64,000 nucleotides of DNA from CBDFGS01 sp965247255 (GCA_965247255.1 CBDFGS010000013.1:806001-870000); one strand, 5' to 3'. Counted from the stretch's first letter, positions 34,501 through 43,817 are shown. Translations and numbers: made by a program. The notes: generated from the letters alone by a model not told the origin.

Positions 34501-35835
34501 CATCGACGATTCGGGGACCAGAAGCGGCACCATCGCCACCCCAGGCGCCGTCTGCAGCAAGAGCGGACCGCTAGTTATTTGCAGCTCAAGCGATGCCTCA
34601 TCCGGCTCACCCTCAGGAGTCGTCTGACCCGGAGTCGACGGGTTCAAGAACACGCCGGCGCTACCCCAGTATTGACTTTCGAAATCTACGGCTTCGATGA
34701 TGCCGACGATGTGCGACGTTATGAGGGTGGATGCTCCCAGCGTGGGGGCGAGCGTGACCGTGTCCCCAACCTTGAGTCCGAGGAGCTGCGCCGCCCTCAT
34801 GGGGAGAACCGCGTCGAGCTCAGGACCCTGGGCTCCGGCGCGCACTCCGGGGCGGGGCCGGGCGCCTTCGGTAACCTTGGAATGCGTCTCGAGATTGGAT
34901 AGGTGGGTGAGCTGGCCCAAGGTGCCGATGATTCCCCGGCCCCCACTCTCGGGGAGGGGACGCGAGGGAAGGCCAAGTAGCAACGTCGGGGTCCTGGCTG
35001 AGCTCTCCGACAGCCCGATTGCGCTTCCCTGTGGCCCGCCCGTTAGCTGAGAGATCACGTCCAGCTGCACGAAGAGGGCAAGAGGAGGCTCCTCGGGGTC
35101 GACCTGTACCAGCAGCGGAGGCTCCTCGTCGAGGGGTGGAGGGTCCAGGAACCGAGCGGCGTCGGCCCAGAACTGCTCCGCGGGATCGGCGGGTTCGAAC
35201 ACTCCGACTATTCGTGCCACCACGACGCCGATGACCCCTAGCTGCGGCGCGAGGCCAACTTCATCCCCGACCGCCAGCCCGAACCGCCCTGCCGCCGCGG
35301 TGGAGATCACCGCCTCCGGACTTGGCGCTCCGGGGCCCTGGTCGAACCCGGCGCTCGCCATCTGACCTTCGACAAATCTCGAATGCTCCTCTAGCTCCGC
35401 AAGGAATTGAAAGTAGCCCCGAGACGTGAGGACTCCCGTGCCGCCACCCTCCGGTATCGGTCTCCTCGGGGTGCCAACCACCGATACCTCGCCGATCAGG
35501 AAACGCTCTCGTCCGGACTGGATCTCTGAAATATGGTTCCGAGTTGCGTCTGAGACCAGGTTATCTACCCGCTGCAGCGCCTTTTGGGCCAAGACCACGT
35601 TCGGGTTGGTGACGGTGATCTCAAGCTCAGTACCTGGGATGCTGTCCAGCGAGGAATGGAAGGCGAGCTGGTCTAAGGAATCGAGGTAGACGGGGGTGCC
35701 TGCTGCGAGGGTGGTCGCAACTAGGATCCCGAAAAACACGCTCAACAGGAGCTTCCAGCTCGCCGCCAGTCGCTTGGCGGCCAGCCGTGGCGTCGACGGC
35801 TGCGGGGTGGACGGAGCGGAATCGATGGTTTCCAT
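31600..35835 (-). CDS. Very large FtsX/MacB-like ABC transporter permease (1411 aa)
   Basis: First gene of the four-gene exporter operon. It has the same plan as the next permease but is longer. Features in order are an N-terminal helix (LLLSVFFGILVATTLAAG), two consecutive extracytoplasmic segments with similar layouts, an FtsX module (FMLILSVTFAVVVFLLAMLV) and a central block of helices (LPPLLVALAGGAYWV, LVGVAVQAGLVALFISG). A third extracytoplasmic segment and a terminal FtsX module (VGVMAAAVGYVTYLLLFAA) complete it. The AAGKxGL-like motif repeated as AAGRFGLAVGDEVGLAPQLG and AAQLLGLKVGDTVTLAPTLG indicates an internal duplication. Substrate unknown. AAGGGAAG lies before the ATG. Confidence 0.9.
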   Translation of the reverse strand: METIDSAPSTPQPSTPRLAAKRLAASWKLLLSVFFGILVATTLAAGTPVYLDSLDQLAFHSSLDSIPGTELEITVTNPNVVLAQKALQRVDNLVSDATRNHISEIQSGRERFLIGEVSVVGTPRRPIPEGGGTGVLTSRGYFQFLAELEEHSRFVEGQMASAGFDQGPGAPSPEAVISTAAAGRFGLAVGDEVGLAPQLGVIGVVVARIVGVFEPADPAEQFWADAARFLDPPPLDEEPPLLVQVDPEEPPLALFVQLDVISQLTGGPQGSAIGLSESSARTPTLLLGLPSRPLPESGGRGIIGTLGQLTHLSNLETHSKVTEGARPRPGVRAGAQGPELDAVLPMRAAQLLGLKVGDTVTLAPTLGASTLITSHIVGIIEAVDFESQYWGSAGVFLNPSTPGQTTPEGEPDEASLELQITSGPLLLQTAPGVAMVPLLVPESSMLAAVGQAYPGSLARVHWSIVLDKERLKGWAASDARRRFRDFEEEVIRSMPGATVGTQVLARLTNAGERSSFFSRVPFMLILSVTFAVVVFLLAMLVSYLVRSRDGDAALLKSRGAGAPQLLQLYSLEGLVMTVVAVSLAPVLAMGIVAVAGAVPPFRELTGGAFLPVLFSPATFLVSLAAGLLCLVILVAPSVSGSRAGPLLQRLRLSRPSDVSFLQRYYVDVALVVIGGLVFWELNQRGHIVTGGLFTDVEINETLLLAPLLFMVAVALVFMRFFPLVVRFVAGESRSLVHLTAGATVPILAAGLLIGDLRGDESIRVLPPLLVALAGGAYWVTQYLAKRSRWLVGVAVQAGLVALFISGEFVERGHVLFVPFLVFAGLVPAQLAYLLFRLFTRASPLWVSMALWRMSRTPMQYTWLVLLLVLSTGLSILATTVGGTLERSERERVLYEAPTDIRIHGLPIGVYSPAAEKQEYIDLPGVEGVSLAFRTAGTVGPRNVEILAIEPQDFADLSWYRDDFSDRPLAALMADLGSNPIKAALRAPEGAQAIGIWVKPLGFFPFASLFLEVEDINERRQTIFLGQLGTPEWTRMSGEVSDELQQPLRVISLLMFEQAAGGPVGGTPATSGSLLLDDLHAVLESGEQRVFDDFEAAGGWDPILLSGLGEDAVSLSSGDAFRGDGAARLTVGNATLRGLRGMYRSPSRAPVPVVVSSSFADAGGYRVGNRLELKLENQIREVFIVGIAHYFPTLDPEEVGFMVMNYRDLTEHLNVLLEYMRVLPNEMFVGDTPERHEEVIETLKEVVTRSGKVTDGRADLESIRRDPFTTAGWKPMAILAPGVGVMAAAVGYVTYLLLFAAASRREMGSLRSMGLSRVQMIALLGGEHLTIAAVGIALGTWAGYEMSALMVSPLAITDTGVPVVPPFLLTTNWVLMFPAYLALAGIFVGSWLVLSRGMGRAELSSLARAGEV

Positions 35836-36132
35836 CTTCCCTTTTACAAAAGGCCAGCGCCGGACTTCAGCGCTGTCGCTCCATTGAGCTCGAAGTCATT
35901 GTAGCAACGTGAGCAGTCCGTCGCCGTCGCCAGATTGCACGGGGCATGAGTGAGAGGCACACGCCGAACCCCCGGGCGCCCTCAGGTCGATTAGATGCCT
36001 CAGATGATGAAACGAGTCGCGAACGAGCCCGTTAGGGCCCGGACTGTGCCGCTAGACGACAAGCCAGGGGGGGGTCGCGGCGAAGTATTATACTAGTCTC
36101 ACGTCAACGGGGGGACTAGCGACCACGTCCGC

Positions 36133-36921
36133 ATGAATGCGACCGACCGTACATATCTCGTGGTCCAGGGTGGGCCCGACGATGGGCGTACGATAGCCCT
36201 GGGTGAAGAACTTACGTCTCTCGGACGCCACGGTAGCAGCGACATTGTGGTGCGAGACAAGCGTGTCTCACGTCACCACGCCGAGATCGAACACCAAAAG
36301 GGCGCGTACTACTTGCGAGACCTCGGCAGCAGAAATGGGACCTTCGTCAACGCTCAGCGCGCAAGCGACGGCCGAACGCAGCTCAGAAATGGCGACACGA
36401 TCTCGTTCGGCGGCAGCGTGTCGTACCTATTCCTTTCACAGGCTGGCAGAACACAACACCTGACGGTGGTCTTATCGTCGGACGACCTTCAGGCTGAACC
36501 GCCGCCTGAGAAGCAGGAAGAGCGCGACGAGGGTGTATATGAGGGGATAGTGCGGTTGAAGGTTTTCGCGGCGGGGGACAAGCGCGCTATGGCAGATTTC
36601 ACTCATCGCCTCAAGCATGACCCCGCCATCCGCCTTGTGCGCGAGACCGAGAACGACGTGGGCGGAATGGAGCTGTGGCTCGCACTCACAGAGCCGGTGG
36701 CGCTCAGACAGTCAATAGCCAAGGTCCGTGGGGTGGCGGCGGTGAGTCCAACACGCCGAAGAGACCTCAGTCCAGAGAGCCGGGACACGCCGCTTACAGT
36801 GTTGCTGGGCCTGGAAGAGCCTCCCGCCGGACCCCCGGTCGATTTGACGTGCTTCTATTGCAAGGAGCCGCTCAAACCCGGGACCAATCTGTGTCCCGCC
36901 TGCCACAAGACCCAGGCTTAG
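36133..36921 (+). CDS. FHA-domain protein with C-terminal zinc ribbon
   Basis: 262 residues. The FHA domain occupies about 1-95 with the phosphothreonine-binding core LGRHGSSDIVVRDKRVSRHH then LRDLGSRNGTFVN. A central region (residues ~130-215) resembles a small alpha/beta repeat of unknown type. The C-terminus CFYCKEPLKPGTNLCPACHK provides a CxxC...CxxC zinc ribbon. It probably docks onto Ser/Thr-phosphorylated partners in the cytoplasm. A TATACT at 36089-36094 could be part of its promoter, but no -35 is visible. A small membrane protein gene follows closely. Confidence 0.88.
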   Translation: MNATDRTYLVVQGGPDDGRTIALGEELTSLGRHGSSDIVVRDKRVSRHHAEIEHQKGAYYLRDLGSRNGTFVNAQRASDGRTQLRNGDTISFGGSVSYLFLSQAGRTQHLTVVLSSDDLQAEPPPEKQEERDEGVYEGIVRLKVFAAGDKRAMADFTHRLKHDPAIRLVRETENDVGGMELWLALTEPVALRQSIAKVRGVAAVSPTRRRDLSPESRDTPLTVLLGLEEPPAGPPVDLTCFYCKEPLKPGTNLCPACHKTQA

Positions 36922-36932
36922 CCTACCGGCAG

Positions 36933-37412
36933 TTGAAGCTCGTCAGTTCCAGCCGGACCAGCACGCGTCGGTGGATTCCGTGGGCACACAGGAGCGTGCT
37001 TTTCGTCCCGGGCGTCACACTGATCGCAGCCTGGCTCTATCTGGGCGAGGACGCTGACATCCCAAAATGGACATCTTACGCTTTGGCGGCGTTCATCGTC
37101 CTACTGGTGGGCTCGGGGGCGGGCGTCGAGGTAGCCGCTAGACTCGGTGTGGGCGCGGCCCGGGGGTTGCATCTCCGGCTGGCGAACGACCGACAGTACA
37201 CCATAGAGGTCTACTCCCATTACAGCATCTCCCCACTGGGAATGAGGACTGCGTTCGTCGACGGCCAAGAGCAACGCCTGAAGAAGACGCACTGGAATGT
37301 GATAGATACGGTGGAGTTCGAGTTCGGCCCGAACAGTTCCCACCGGGCCGTGGCAAGTTTCGGTCGTCGGATGTCTCTAGAGGTAGACGGGGAGCGCGTG
37401 GCCAGCCTCTAA
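36933..37412 (+). CDS. Small membrane protein of unknown function
   Basis: 159 residues from a TTG at 36933, 11 bases after the FHA gene; the start is uncertain, since the frame is open further upstream within the FHA gene. Two hydrophobic segments (VLFVPGVTLIAAWLYLG and YALAAFIVLLVGSGAGVEV) are followed by a soluble C-terminal region of about 80 residues rich in beta-type sequence. I do not recognise the family. Close spacing suggests co-expression with the FHA protein. Confidence 0.6.
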   Translation: MKLVSSSRTSTRRWIPWAHRSVLFVPGVTLIAAWLYLGEDADIPKWTSYALAAFIVLLVGSGAGVEVAARLGVGAARGLHLRLANDRQYTIEVYSHYSISPLGMRTAFVDGQEQRLKKTHWNVIDTVEFEFGPNSSHRAVASFGRRMSLEVDGERVASL

Positions 37413-37611
37413 GCCCTCCGCGTTGTGAGTCCGTCAGGCGCGGCGGCCAACAGCGCATCTAGTTCCCGATGCCTTTTGCGCGGCTCCCATCCTGCTTCAC
37501 GGTGAGGCTCCGTCGGGTCTCCGGAGACGTGAGTTTCGTGCTGACTGTGCTAGGATATCCTCCTATATTCGCAGCTACAACCCCACTGTCATCGTAGAGC
37601 AACACCTCCCA

Positions 37612-39348
37612 ATGACGGAACCAGAACAAATAGACGCCGGCGCCGGCCCAGCCACGCAGAACGGAGGGGAGGCCGGGTCCGATTTCATCAGGGCCATCAT
37701 CGCCGATGACCTGGAGCGCAACAAGAACGACGGCCGCGTCGTGACGCGGTTCCCCCCTGAGCCCAACGGCTACCTCCACATCGGCCACGCCAAAGCGTCG
37801 TCGATCAATTTCGGGATCGCGGCGGAAAACGGCGGCATCTGCCACCTGCGCTTCGACGACACGAATCCCGTCAAGGAGGAGGTCGAGTACGTCGAAGCGC
37901 AGAAGGAAGACCTGCGGTGGCTCGGGTTCGATTGGGGAGACCACCTCTACTACTCATCCGACCACTTTGACGAGCTATACGCGTTTGCCGTCAGGTTGAT
38001 AAAGGCCGGGAAGGCGTACGTATGCGACCTGAGTCAGGACGAGATAAGGCAGTACCGGGGAACATTAACGGAGGCCGGCAGAGAGAGCCCCTACCGGGAC
38101 CGCACGGTGGAAGAGAACCTCGACCTCTTCGAGCGAATGCAGGAGGGCGAGTTCGACGAAGGCGTGAGGGTGCTACGCGCGAAGATCGATATGGCGTCCG
38201 GGAACCTGAACCTGCGGGACCCGGTCCTTTACCGCATCATCAAGGTTGCTCACCACCGCACCGGCGACGAGTGGCCTATCTATCCTATGTACGATTTCGC
38301 ACAGGGCCAGTCCGATTCAATAGAGGGTGTTACGCATTCGATATGCTCGCTCGAGTACGAGGACCATCGCCCCCTGTACGACTGGCTCCTCAAAGCGCTC
38401 GGTATCTACCACCCGCAGCAGATAGAGTTCGCACGCCTCAATCTCAGCCACACCGTATTGAGCAAACGAAAGCTGGTGCAGCTCGTCGACGAAGGGCACG
38501 TGAACGGCTGGGACGACCCCCGAATGCCGACGCTCTCCGGCCTCCGACGACGCGGCTACACTCCTGAGTCGATCCTGGACCTCTGCGAGCGCGTAGGCGT
38601 CGCAAAGAGGAACTACACCGTCGAGATTGCCTTGCTTGAGCACACGGTGCGCGAGAACCTGAATAAGTGGGCGCCGCGGAGGATGGCGGTGCTTCGGCCA
38701 CTTCGCGTCGTGATCGAGAACTTTCCCGATGGCCAGACAGAACACCTGGAGGCTATCAACAACCCGGAAGACCCATCCATGGGGACTCGCGAGGTCCCGT
38801 TTTCGCGGGAGCTGTACATTGAGCGCGACGATTTTCTGGAGGACCCGCCTCGCAAGTTCTTTCGCCTGGCCCCCGGACGCGAGGTGCGACTTCGGTACGG
38901 CTATTTCATAAAGTGCGTAGGCGTCGTAAAAGACCAACGGACCGGAGAGGTCGTCGAGCTACGCTGCACGTACGACCCTGAAACTCGCGGCGGACAGGCC
39001 CCGGACGGACGCAAGGTGAGAGGGACCATACATTGGGTATCGGCCCGTCACTCAGTCGAAGCCGAGGTCCGGTTGTACGAGCACCTCTTCACCGTCGAGA
39101 AGCCCGACGAGTCGCCCGACTTTCGGGAATCCCTGAACCCGGACTCCCAGGAGGTGTTGAGCGCCTGCCGGGTCGAGCCGTCTCTGGCGGACGCCGAAGC
39201 AGGAAGCCGGTTCCAATTCGAAAGGTTGGGCTACTTCTGCGTCGACTCCGTCGACTCGACGCCCGGCGCGCTGGTCTTCAACCGCACGGTGTCGCTGCGG
39301 GACTCCTGGGCCAGAATCCAGAGGGGGACCGGTCGCGGCGGCAATTAG
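37612..39348 (+). CDS. glnS: Glutaminyl-tRNA synthetase
   Basis: 578 residues. The class I signature FPPEPNGYLHIGHAKASSINF contains the HIGH motif, and LSHTVLSKRKLVQLVDEGHV holds the KMSKS equivalent. The PEPNG-HIGH context and the C-terminal beta-barrel region (REVPFSRELYIERDDF, KCVGVVKD) mark GlnRS rather than GluRS. It charges tRNA-Gln directly. Converges on the glycosidase-like gene with 12 bases between. Confidence 0.97.
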   Translation: MTEPEQIDAGAGPATQNGGEAGSDFIRAIIADDLERNKNDGRVVTRFPPEPNGYLHIGHAKASSINFGIAAENGGICHLRFDDTNPVKEEVEYVEAQKEDLRWLGFDWGDHLYYSSDHFDELYAFAVRLIKAGKAYVCDLSQDEIRQYRGTLTEAGRESPYRDRTVEENLDLFERMQEGEFDEGVRVLRAKIDMASGNLNLRDPVLYRIIKVAHHRTGDEWPIYPMYDFAQGQSDSIEGVTHSICSLEYEDHRPLYDWLLKALGIYHPQQIEFARLNLSHTVLSKRKLVQLVDEGHVNGWDDPRMPTLSGLRRRGYTPESILDLCERVGVAKRNYTVEIALLEHTVRENLNKWAPRRMAVLRPLRVVIENFPDGQTEHLEAINNPEDPSMGTREVPFSRELYIERDDFLEDPPRKFFRLAPGREVRLRYGYFIKCVGVVKDQRTGEVVELRCTYDPETRGGQAPDGRKVRGTIHWVSARHSVEAEVRLYEHLFTVEKPDESPDFRESLNPDSQEVLSACRVEPSLADAEAGSRFQFERLGYFCVDSVDSTPGALVFNRTVSLRDSWARIQRGTGRGGN

Positions 39349-39360
39349 CCGGGCTTGGGG

Positions 39361-40917
39361 TCAGGCGTCGGCGAACTGAAACCCGTATAGCTCCGCGTCT
39401 CTGAGGTAGAACCTCAGCTTGATGGAGTCCGGAATCTCGTCGACCGCAGCCTGGCCTCCCCAGGTCACCCGGTGGTGGATGCTATCTCCGTTGAAGGGGT
39501 CGCAGTCGTCTTTCGAGAATCCTTCCCAGACGTTGTCCATTCGGTCCAGGACCTCGGCCCTGATGTAGCCGTTGGGACCGCACTTCCCATTGATGAACAG
39601 GTATGGCTGCTTGGAGTAGACGGGCTTGGTCTCGACGTGGCCTTCACGAATGGTCGCGTCCAGCGACGCGTAGCCGTCTAAACGCAGCGTAGCCAAGCAC
39701 AGGTGGTGGCCGTCTCCGGAGAGTGCGGGGTCGTGGGCTTCAGGCACGTCCAGGCCCTCCTTTTGCCCGAATATCCACCAGTCGTGGTGGACCTGCATGC
39801 CACCGTAGTAAAACCAGAGCTCGTCGCCAACCACCAGCGGCTGCGTGGGCGTCTCTATCCCGAACTCGTCGTAGCTACCGTCCCCTCCTCGCGATACCAG
39901 CGGGCCGTGGTCCTGAAACCGGCTCCACTCGAGCCCGTCGCGGCTGTACACCATGTACATGTCCATCGTGTTGTCCACCGCGTGCAGCATGTTCAGGATC
40001 CCCAGGTGCATGTCGTCGACCCGCCAACTCACGAAGCCGTAGTGGTGGTCGTCGACGTTGTCGCCCTCACCGGGGTCGAAGATAAGCTGAGGCTCCGACC
40101 ACTCATACCCGTCGTCGCTCTCCAACCTGTAAACACGCCTGCGGGTACCCCAGGTTCCCTCCGGCCTGCTCGGGTATACGGGAGGGAACCACCGGTCATA
40201 GGCTGGGTGCGAGCTGCTGCCGGCTACACCACCGGCGCGTCCGAACAGCAGATACTTCCCATCGATGAGATCGTGTGTCAGGATACAAACGTCGCTGATC
40301 CAGCCCGGCACAACGGGGTTGCCCTCGTGCAGCGTCCAGTCTATCCCGTCAGGTGAGAAGGCCAGGCTGAGGCCGGCGCCGTGATGGCTACTACCGCCCC
40401 TCTTCGGATACTTCACGTCGCGCGGTTTGAAGAGGTAAGCCATCTTGTACCGGCGGGACTCGTCGCTCTCGGAGTCGTCGAGGATGATGGATGGGCAGAT
40501 GACCAACTCGTAAGGCGGGTGGCCCATGACCGTGTTGGTATCGTGGCCGTCGACGAAGTGCTTGCCCAGCGCCGGCTTCTCCCAGTTCAGCCCGTCCTCC
40601 GACTGCATGTAGTACTGGCGGCTGGAGAGGCTGTCCAGGCCCCATGTGCTCTTCACGGTGCCGAAGTAGCCGTAGTAGTCCGTGCACCATGCTTTGAAAA
40701 CCCCGTCCCGCACCACGTTGAAGTTGGAGGTACGGAACTGAGGGCAGACCTCCCACGGCTCGCTCCTGCTAATCAGTGGGTTAGCTGGATGCTTCTTCGG
40801 CGTGTGTCTCCGTCGAGTCAGGTTCCGGACGAATGAGATCACGTCGTCATCGATGAACAGCTGTCTCCTCGACCCGACGTCTTTGAAGAGCCTGTCCTCC
40901 GAGTACGCGATATGCAA
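39361..40917 (-). CDS. Glycosidase-like five-bladed beta-propeller protein
   Basis: 518 residues. The TTG start at 40917 has a perfect AGGAGG six bases upstream. Repeated blades contain sequence such as YYMQSEDGLNWEKPALG, AFSPDGIDWTLHEGNPV, MYMVYSRDGLEWSRFQ and VYRLESDDGYEWSEPQ, the SxDGxxW pattern of GH32/GH43-like propellers. No signal peptide is visible. Catalytic residues cannot be assigned with confidence. A role in processing sugars or sulfated/oligosaccharide debris is plausible but unproven. Confidence 0.75.
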   Translation of the reverse strand: MHIAYSEDRLFKDVGSRRQLFIDDDVISFVRNLTRRRHTPKKHPANPLISRSEPWEVCPQFRTSNFNVVRDGVFKAWCTDYYGYFGTVKSTWGLDSLSSRQYYMQSEDGLNWEKPALGKHFVDGHDTNTVMGHPPYELVICPSIILDDSESDESRRYKMAYLFKPRDVKYPKRGGSSHHGAGLSLAFSPDGIDWTLHEGNPVVPGWISDVCILTHDLIDGKYLLFGRAGGVAGSSSHPAYDRWFPPVYPSRPEGTWGTRRRVYRLESDDGYEWSEPQLIFDPGEGDNVDDHHYGFVSWRVDDMHLGILNMLHAVDNTMDMYMVYSRDGLEWSRFQDHGPLVSRGGDGSYDEFGIETPTQPLVVGDELWFYYGGMQVHHDWWIFGQKEGLDVPEAHDPALSGDGHHLCLATLRLDGYASLDATIREGHVETKPVYSKQPYLFINGKCGPNGYIRAEVLDRMDNVWEGFSKDDCDPFNGDSIHHRVTWGGQAAVDEIPDSIKLRFYLRDAELYGFQFADA

Positions 40918-41185
40918 GATCAGCCTCCTAGCCTCGCTGCATGATCGATGGAGCTTTGCGAGCGGCCGCGCCGCCGCGGGCAGCCGGTACAGTATAGTCC
41001 ACCGATTCCGCTGCAGCCGGAGTCTTGAGATACACGACCATTCCTGCCTATTAACGAGGGCATTACGCCCAACTCAGCCTCGAGTCCCTCCCGCATTTCG
41101 ATTTCATCGCTCACTGTTGCTGAACCCCTCCCTGTCGTGATCGCATCCCAGTTATGTACGTCCGGGAGGAGGAGGTGTGGTGGTC

Positions 41186-42505
41186 ATGAAAAGCAGGTCT
41201 TTCGTCCTTTTTGCGACACTGGGGCTGGTGGTGCTGGCCGTCGTCGCGATCAGCCTTCTTGGGGATTCGTCTGACGGAGCGAGTGACGGCACTTCGGTGT
41301 CGGGGAGAACGGCGGCAGCTCAGGCTACGGGTCGAGCACCCGAGCCCACATCGGCCGCGGTCAGCGCGCCGGCGCCTCATTCCGGCACCAGTCCCGCGGC
41401 CGGTCCAGCTGAGGAGGCGGTAGCGATCGACCCCGACTACGAGGCGGCGATGCGGGAAGCACGGATAGGAAGTCGAGGCTGGAAGACCGATTTCAGCAGG
41501 CATACCGTGCCGTACAGCGACATAGTATCTGGCGGCGTCCCCCGCGATGGGATCCCACCGCTGGACATTCCGATGTTCGATTCTACGGCGGAAGCAGCAA
41601 GGTGGCTTGAGGACCACGAACCGGTCATCGCCTTCGAGACGAACGGAGTTGCAAGGGCATACCCGCTCCAGGTCCTCACGTGGCACGAGATCGTCAACGA
41701 CAAGGTAGGCGGCATTCCGGTGACGGTGACCTTCTGTCCCTTGTGCAACTCAGCCATTGTGTTCGACCGTCGGCTCGACGGGGTCATACACGACTTTGGC
41801 ACATCGGGCAAGCTGCGCAACAGCGACCTGATCATGTGGGACCGGCAGACGGAGTCATGGTGGCAGCAATTGACGGGCGAGGGGATAGTCGGCGAGCTAG
41901 CGGGGAAGAGGCTTACCTTCCTTCCGGCTACCATCGTCTCATTCTCAGACTTCAGAGAAGCCAACCCGGACGGGAAGGTACTTTCGCAAGACACGGGGTA
42001 CGACCGTCCATATGGGCGGAACCCCTACTCCGGCTACGATCGTGCCGACAACCCTCCGTTCCTGTTCGACGGTGACTCCGATGGGCGACTTCAGCCCAAG
42101 GAGAGGGTCGCAGCGGCAACGATCGGAGAGGTGGACGTAGCGTTCCCATTCTCCGTGCTGGAGCAGGAGAGGGTGGTCAACTACACCGTCGACGGACAGG
42201 ACGTGGTCGTCTTCTTCAAGTCCGGCACGGCGTCCGCTCTTGACGCAAGCTCAATCAGCGAGTCCAGGGACGTGGGCGCTACAGGCCTCTTCAGCCCCGA
42301 GGTAGACGGGCGGAAGCTGACGTTCCAGTCCGATGGCGCGCGTTTCGTAGACAATGAGACTGGAAGCGTGTGGAACATCCTGGGGCACGCCACCGAAGGG
42401 GCTCTCGCAGGCACAAGGCTAACCCCGATTGTGCACGGCAACCATTTCTGGTTCGCCTGGGGGGCGTTCAAGCCCGACACGATCATCTACCAGGGCATGG
42501 GATAG
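41186..42505 (+). CDS. DUF3179 domain-containing secreted protein
   Basis: 439 residues from the ATG at 41186, which lies eight bases after GGAGGTG. An N-terminal hydrophobic segment (FVLFATLGLVVLAVVAISLL) and an Ala/Pro/Ser-rich linker precede the DUF3179 domain, recognised by AYPLQVLTWHEIVND, VTVTFCPLCNSAIVFDR, HDFGTSGKLRNSDLIMWDR and TESWWQQLTGEG. The two cysteines in FCPLC are family-typical. Function of the domain is unknown. The TlpA-like gene follows on the same strand after 66 bases. Confidence 0.9.
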   Translation: MKSRSFVLFATLGLVVLAVVAISLLGDSSDGASDGTSVSGRTAAAQATGRAPEPTSAAVSAPAPHSGTSPAAGPAEEAVAIDPDYEAAMREARIGSRGWKTDFSRHTVPYSDIVSGGVPRDGIPPLDIPMFDSTAEAARWLEDHEPVIAFETNGVARAYPLQVLTWHEIVNDKVGGIPVTVTFCPLCNSAIVFDRRLDGVIHDFGTSGKLRNSDLIMWDRQTESWWQQLTGEGIVGELAGKRLTFLPATIVSFSDFREANPDGKVLSQDTGYDRPYGRNPYSGYDRADNPPFLFDGDSDGRLQPKERVAAATIGEVDVAFPFSVLEQERVVNYTVDGQDVVVFFKSGTASALDASSISESRDVGATGLFSPEVDGRKLTFQSDGARFVDNETGSVWNILGHATEGALAGTRLTPIVHGNHFWFAWGAFKPDTIIYQGMG

Positions 42506-42571
42506 CGTGAGAATCCTGCTTCCCTTGAGAGACGTAACTCCAGAGAAGGCCGTTGAATTCGAGGAGGGAGT

Positions 42572-43771
42572 ATGGTGAGAATTGTCCGGAGTTCGCGGAC
42601 CGCTAGTGCAGTCGTCGCGATTCTAGTCGGGGTACTGGCAATCGCTGCTTGTAGCGGCTCCGCCCCGGCCGCTCCCTCGACGCCTGCGGAACCCGAAGCG
42701 GCTTCACAACCAGGTGCCCCGGCTGCCGCGTCCGACGTACAAGCTCAGGGGCAAGAGCCCGTCGCCTCCACGGGCGAAGCGGCTCCATCAGCTCAGCTTG
42801 AGCTTGAGCCGGTCCAGCCCAAGCCTGAGCCTGAGGAGGCCGCGGCAAGCGAGGCCGCCACTCAGACCGAGCTGAAGGACGCCGAAACGACCGAGACCGC
42901 GGCCACCCCCACGGAGAAAAAGGACGCCGAAACGGCGGAGTCGACTGCCGCTCAGACCGAGCAGACGACCGGCGCAACGACTGAGTCGACTGCCGTTCAA
43001 ACCGAGCAAGAGACCGCCGCGACAACCGAGACGACCGTCGCTCAAACGGAGCAGACGACCGCCGCGGCTGCGACTGTGACGGCGGCAGCCCAGACAGAGC
43101 AAAAGACCACGGAGACCGCACAGACGACCGTAGCTCAGAAGGAACAAGAGTCCACAGCGACCACGGAGTCGTCAGCCCCTCAGACCGATCAGAAGCAGTT
43201 GGAGGCCGAGGCTCAGACCGCGGCGACGTCGACCGACCAGAAGGCGACCGAGTCGGCAGCTCAGGTCGCCGTCCCTGTGGCCGAGGAGGCGCCGGTCAAC
43301 ATCCCGACTCTATTGAAGACAGACTTCGAGATCGAAGCTTATAGCGGCTCGGAGGTCCTAGGAGGTGAGCAGATAAGCTTTTCCCAAGTTTTCGCATCCA
43401 GCAAGCCCGTCGTGCTGAACTTTTGGGCTGGGCTGTGTCCCCCATGCCGGACCGAAATGCCCGAGTTCCAGAGGGTCAATGAAAAGTACAAGGACAGAGT
43501 GCTCATGTTCGGGTTGGACATCGGGCGCTTCAAGAACCTGGGCTCCCGGACCGATGGCGAGGAGCTGCTCCTGGCCGTGGGGGTAACTTACCCGACCGGC
43601 ACGACGTCCGACGCCAAGGTCCCCGACGCTTACGACGTGCGGGGGATGCCGACGACCTTGTTCATGAGCCCGGACGGGAAGGTAGTCCGACACTGGAGCG
43701 GGATAATCAGCGGTAAGCAACTCGGCGAGGAGATTGAGAGCTTGCTCGCGGCCTCGGCGGCTCAGTCCTGA
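42572..43771 (+). CDS. TlpA-like thioredoxin-fold lipoprotein with long TEQ-repeat linker
   Basis: 399 residues; GAGGAGGGAG precedes the ATG. A lipoprotein signal (VVAILVGVLAIAAC, lipid-modified C27) is followed by about 200 residues of low-complexity Ala/Thr/Glu/Gln sequence. This region contains many imperfect 14-16 residue units such as TTESTAVQTEQETAAT and TTETTVAQTEQTTAAA. The C-terminal ~130 residues are a TlpA/ResA-type domain with C289-P-P-C292 in FWAGLCPPCRTEMPEFQ and the cis-Pro loop VRGMPTTLFMSPDG. It probably reduces disulfides outside the membrane, for example in cytochrome c maturation. The linker would hold the enzyme well away from the membrane. Confidence 0.88.
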   Translation: MVRIVRSSRTASAVVAILVGVLAIAACSGSAPAAPSTPAEPEAASQPGAPAAASDVQAQGQEPVASTGEAAPSAQLELEPVQPKPEPEEAAASEAATQTELKDAETTETAATPTEKKDAETAESTAAQTEQTTGATTESTAVQTEQETAATTETTVAQTEQTTAAAATVTAAAQTEQKTTETAQTTVAQKEQESTATTESSAPQTDQKQLEAEAQTAATSTDQKATESAAQVAVPVAEEAPVNIPTLLKTDFEIEAYSGSEVLGGEQISFSQVFASSKPVVLNFWAGLCPPCRTEMPEFQRVNEKYKDRVLMFGLDIGRFKNLGSRTDGEELLLAVGVTYPTGTTSDAKVPDAYDVRGMPTTLFMSPDGKVVRHWSGIISGKQLGEEIESLLAASAAQS

Positions 43772-43817
43772 GATCGGGCCTGCCGCCGCGGGACGGACTG
43801 ACGCGCGTACTCCGGGG

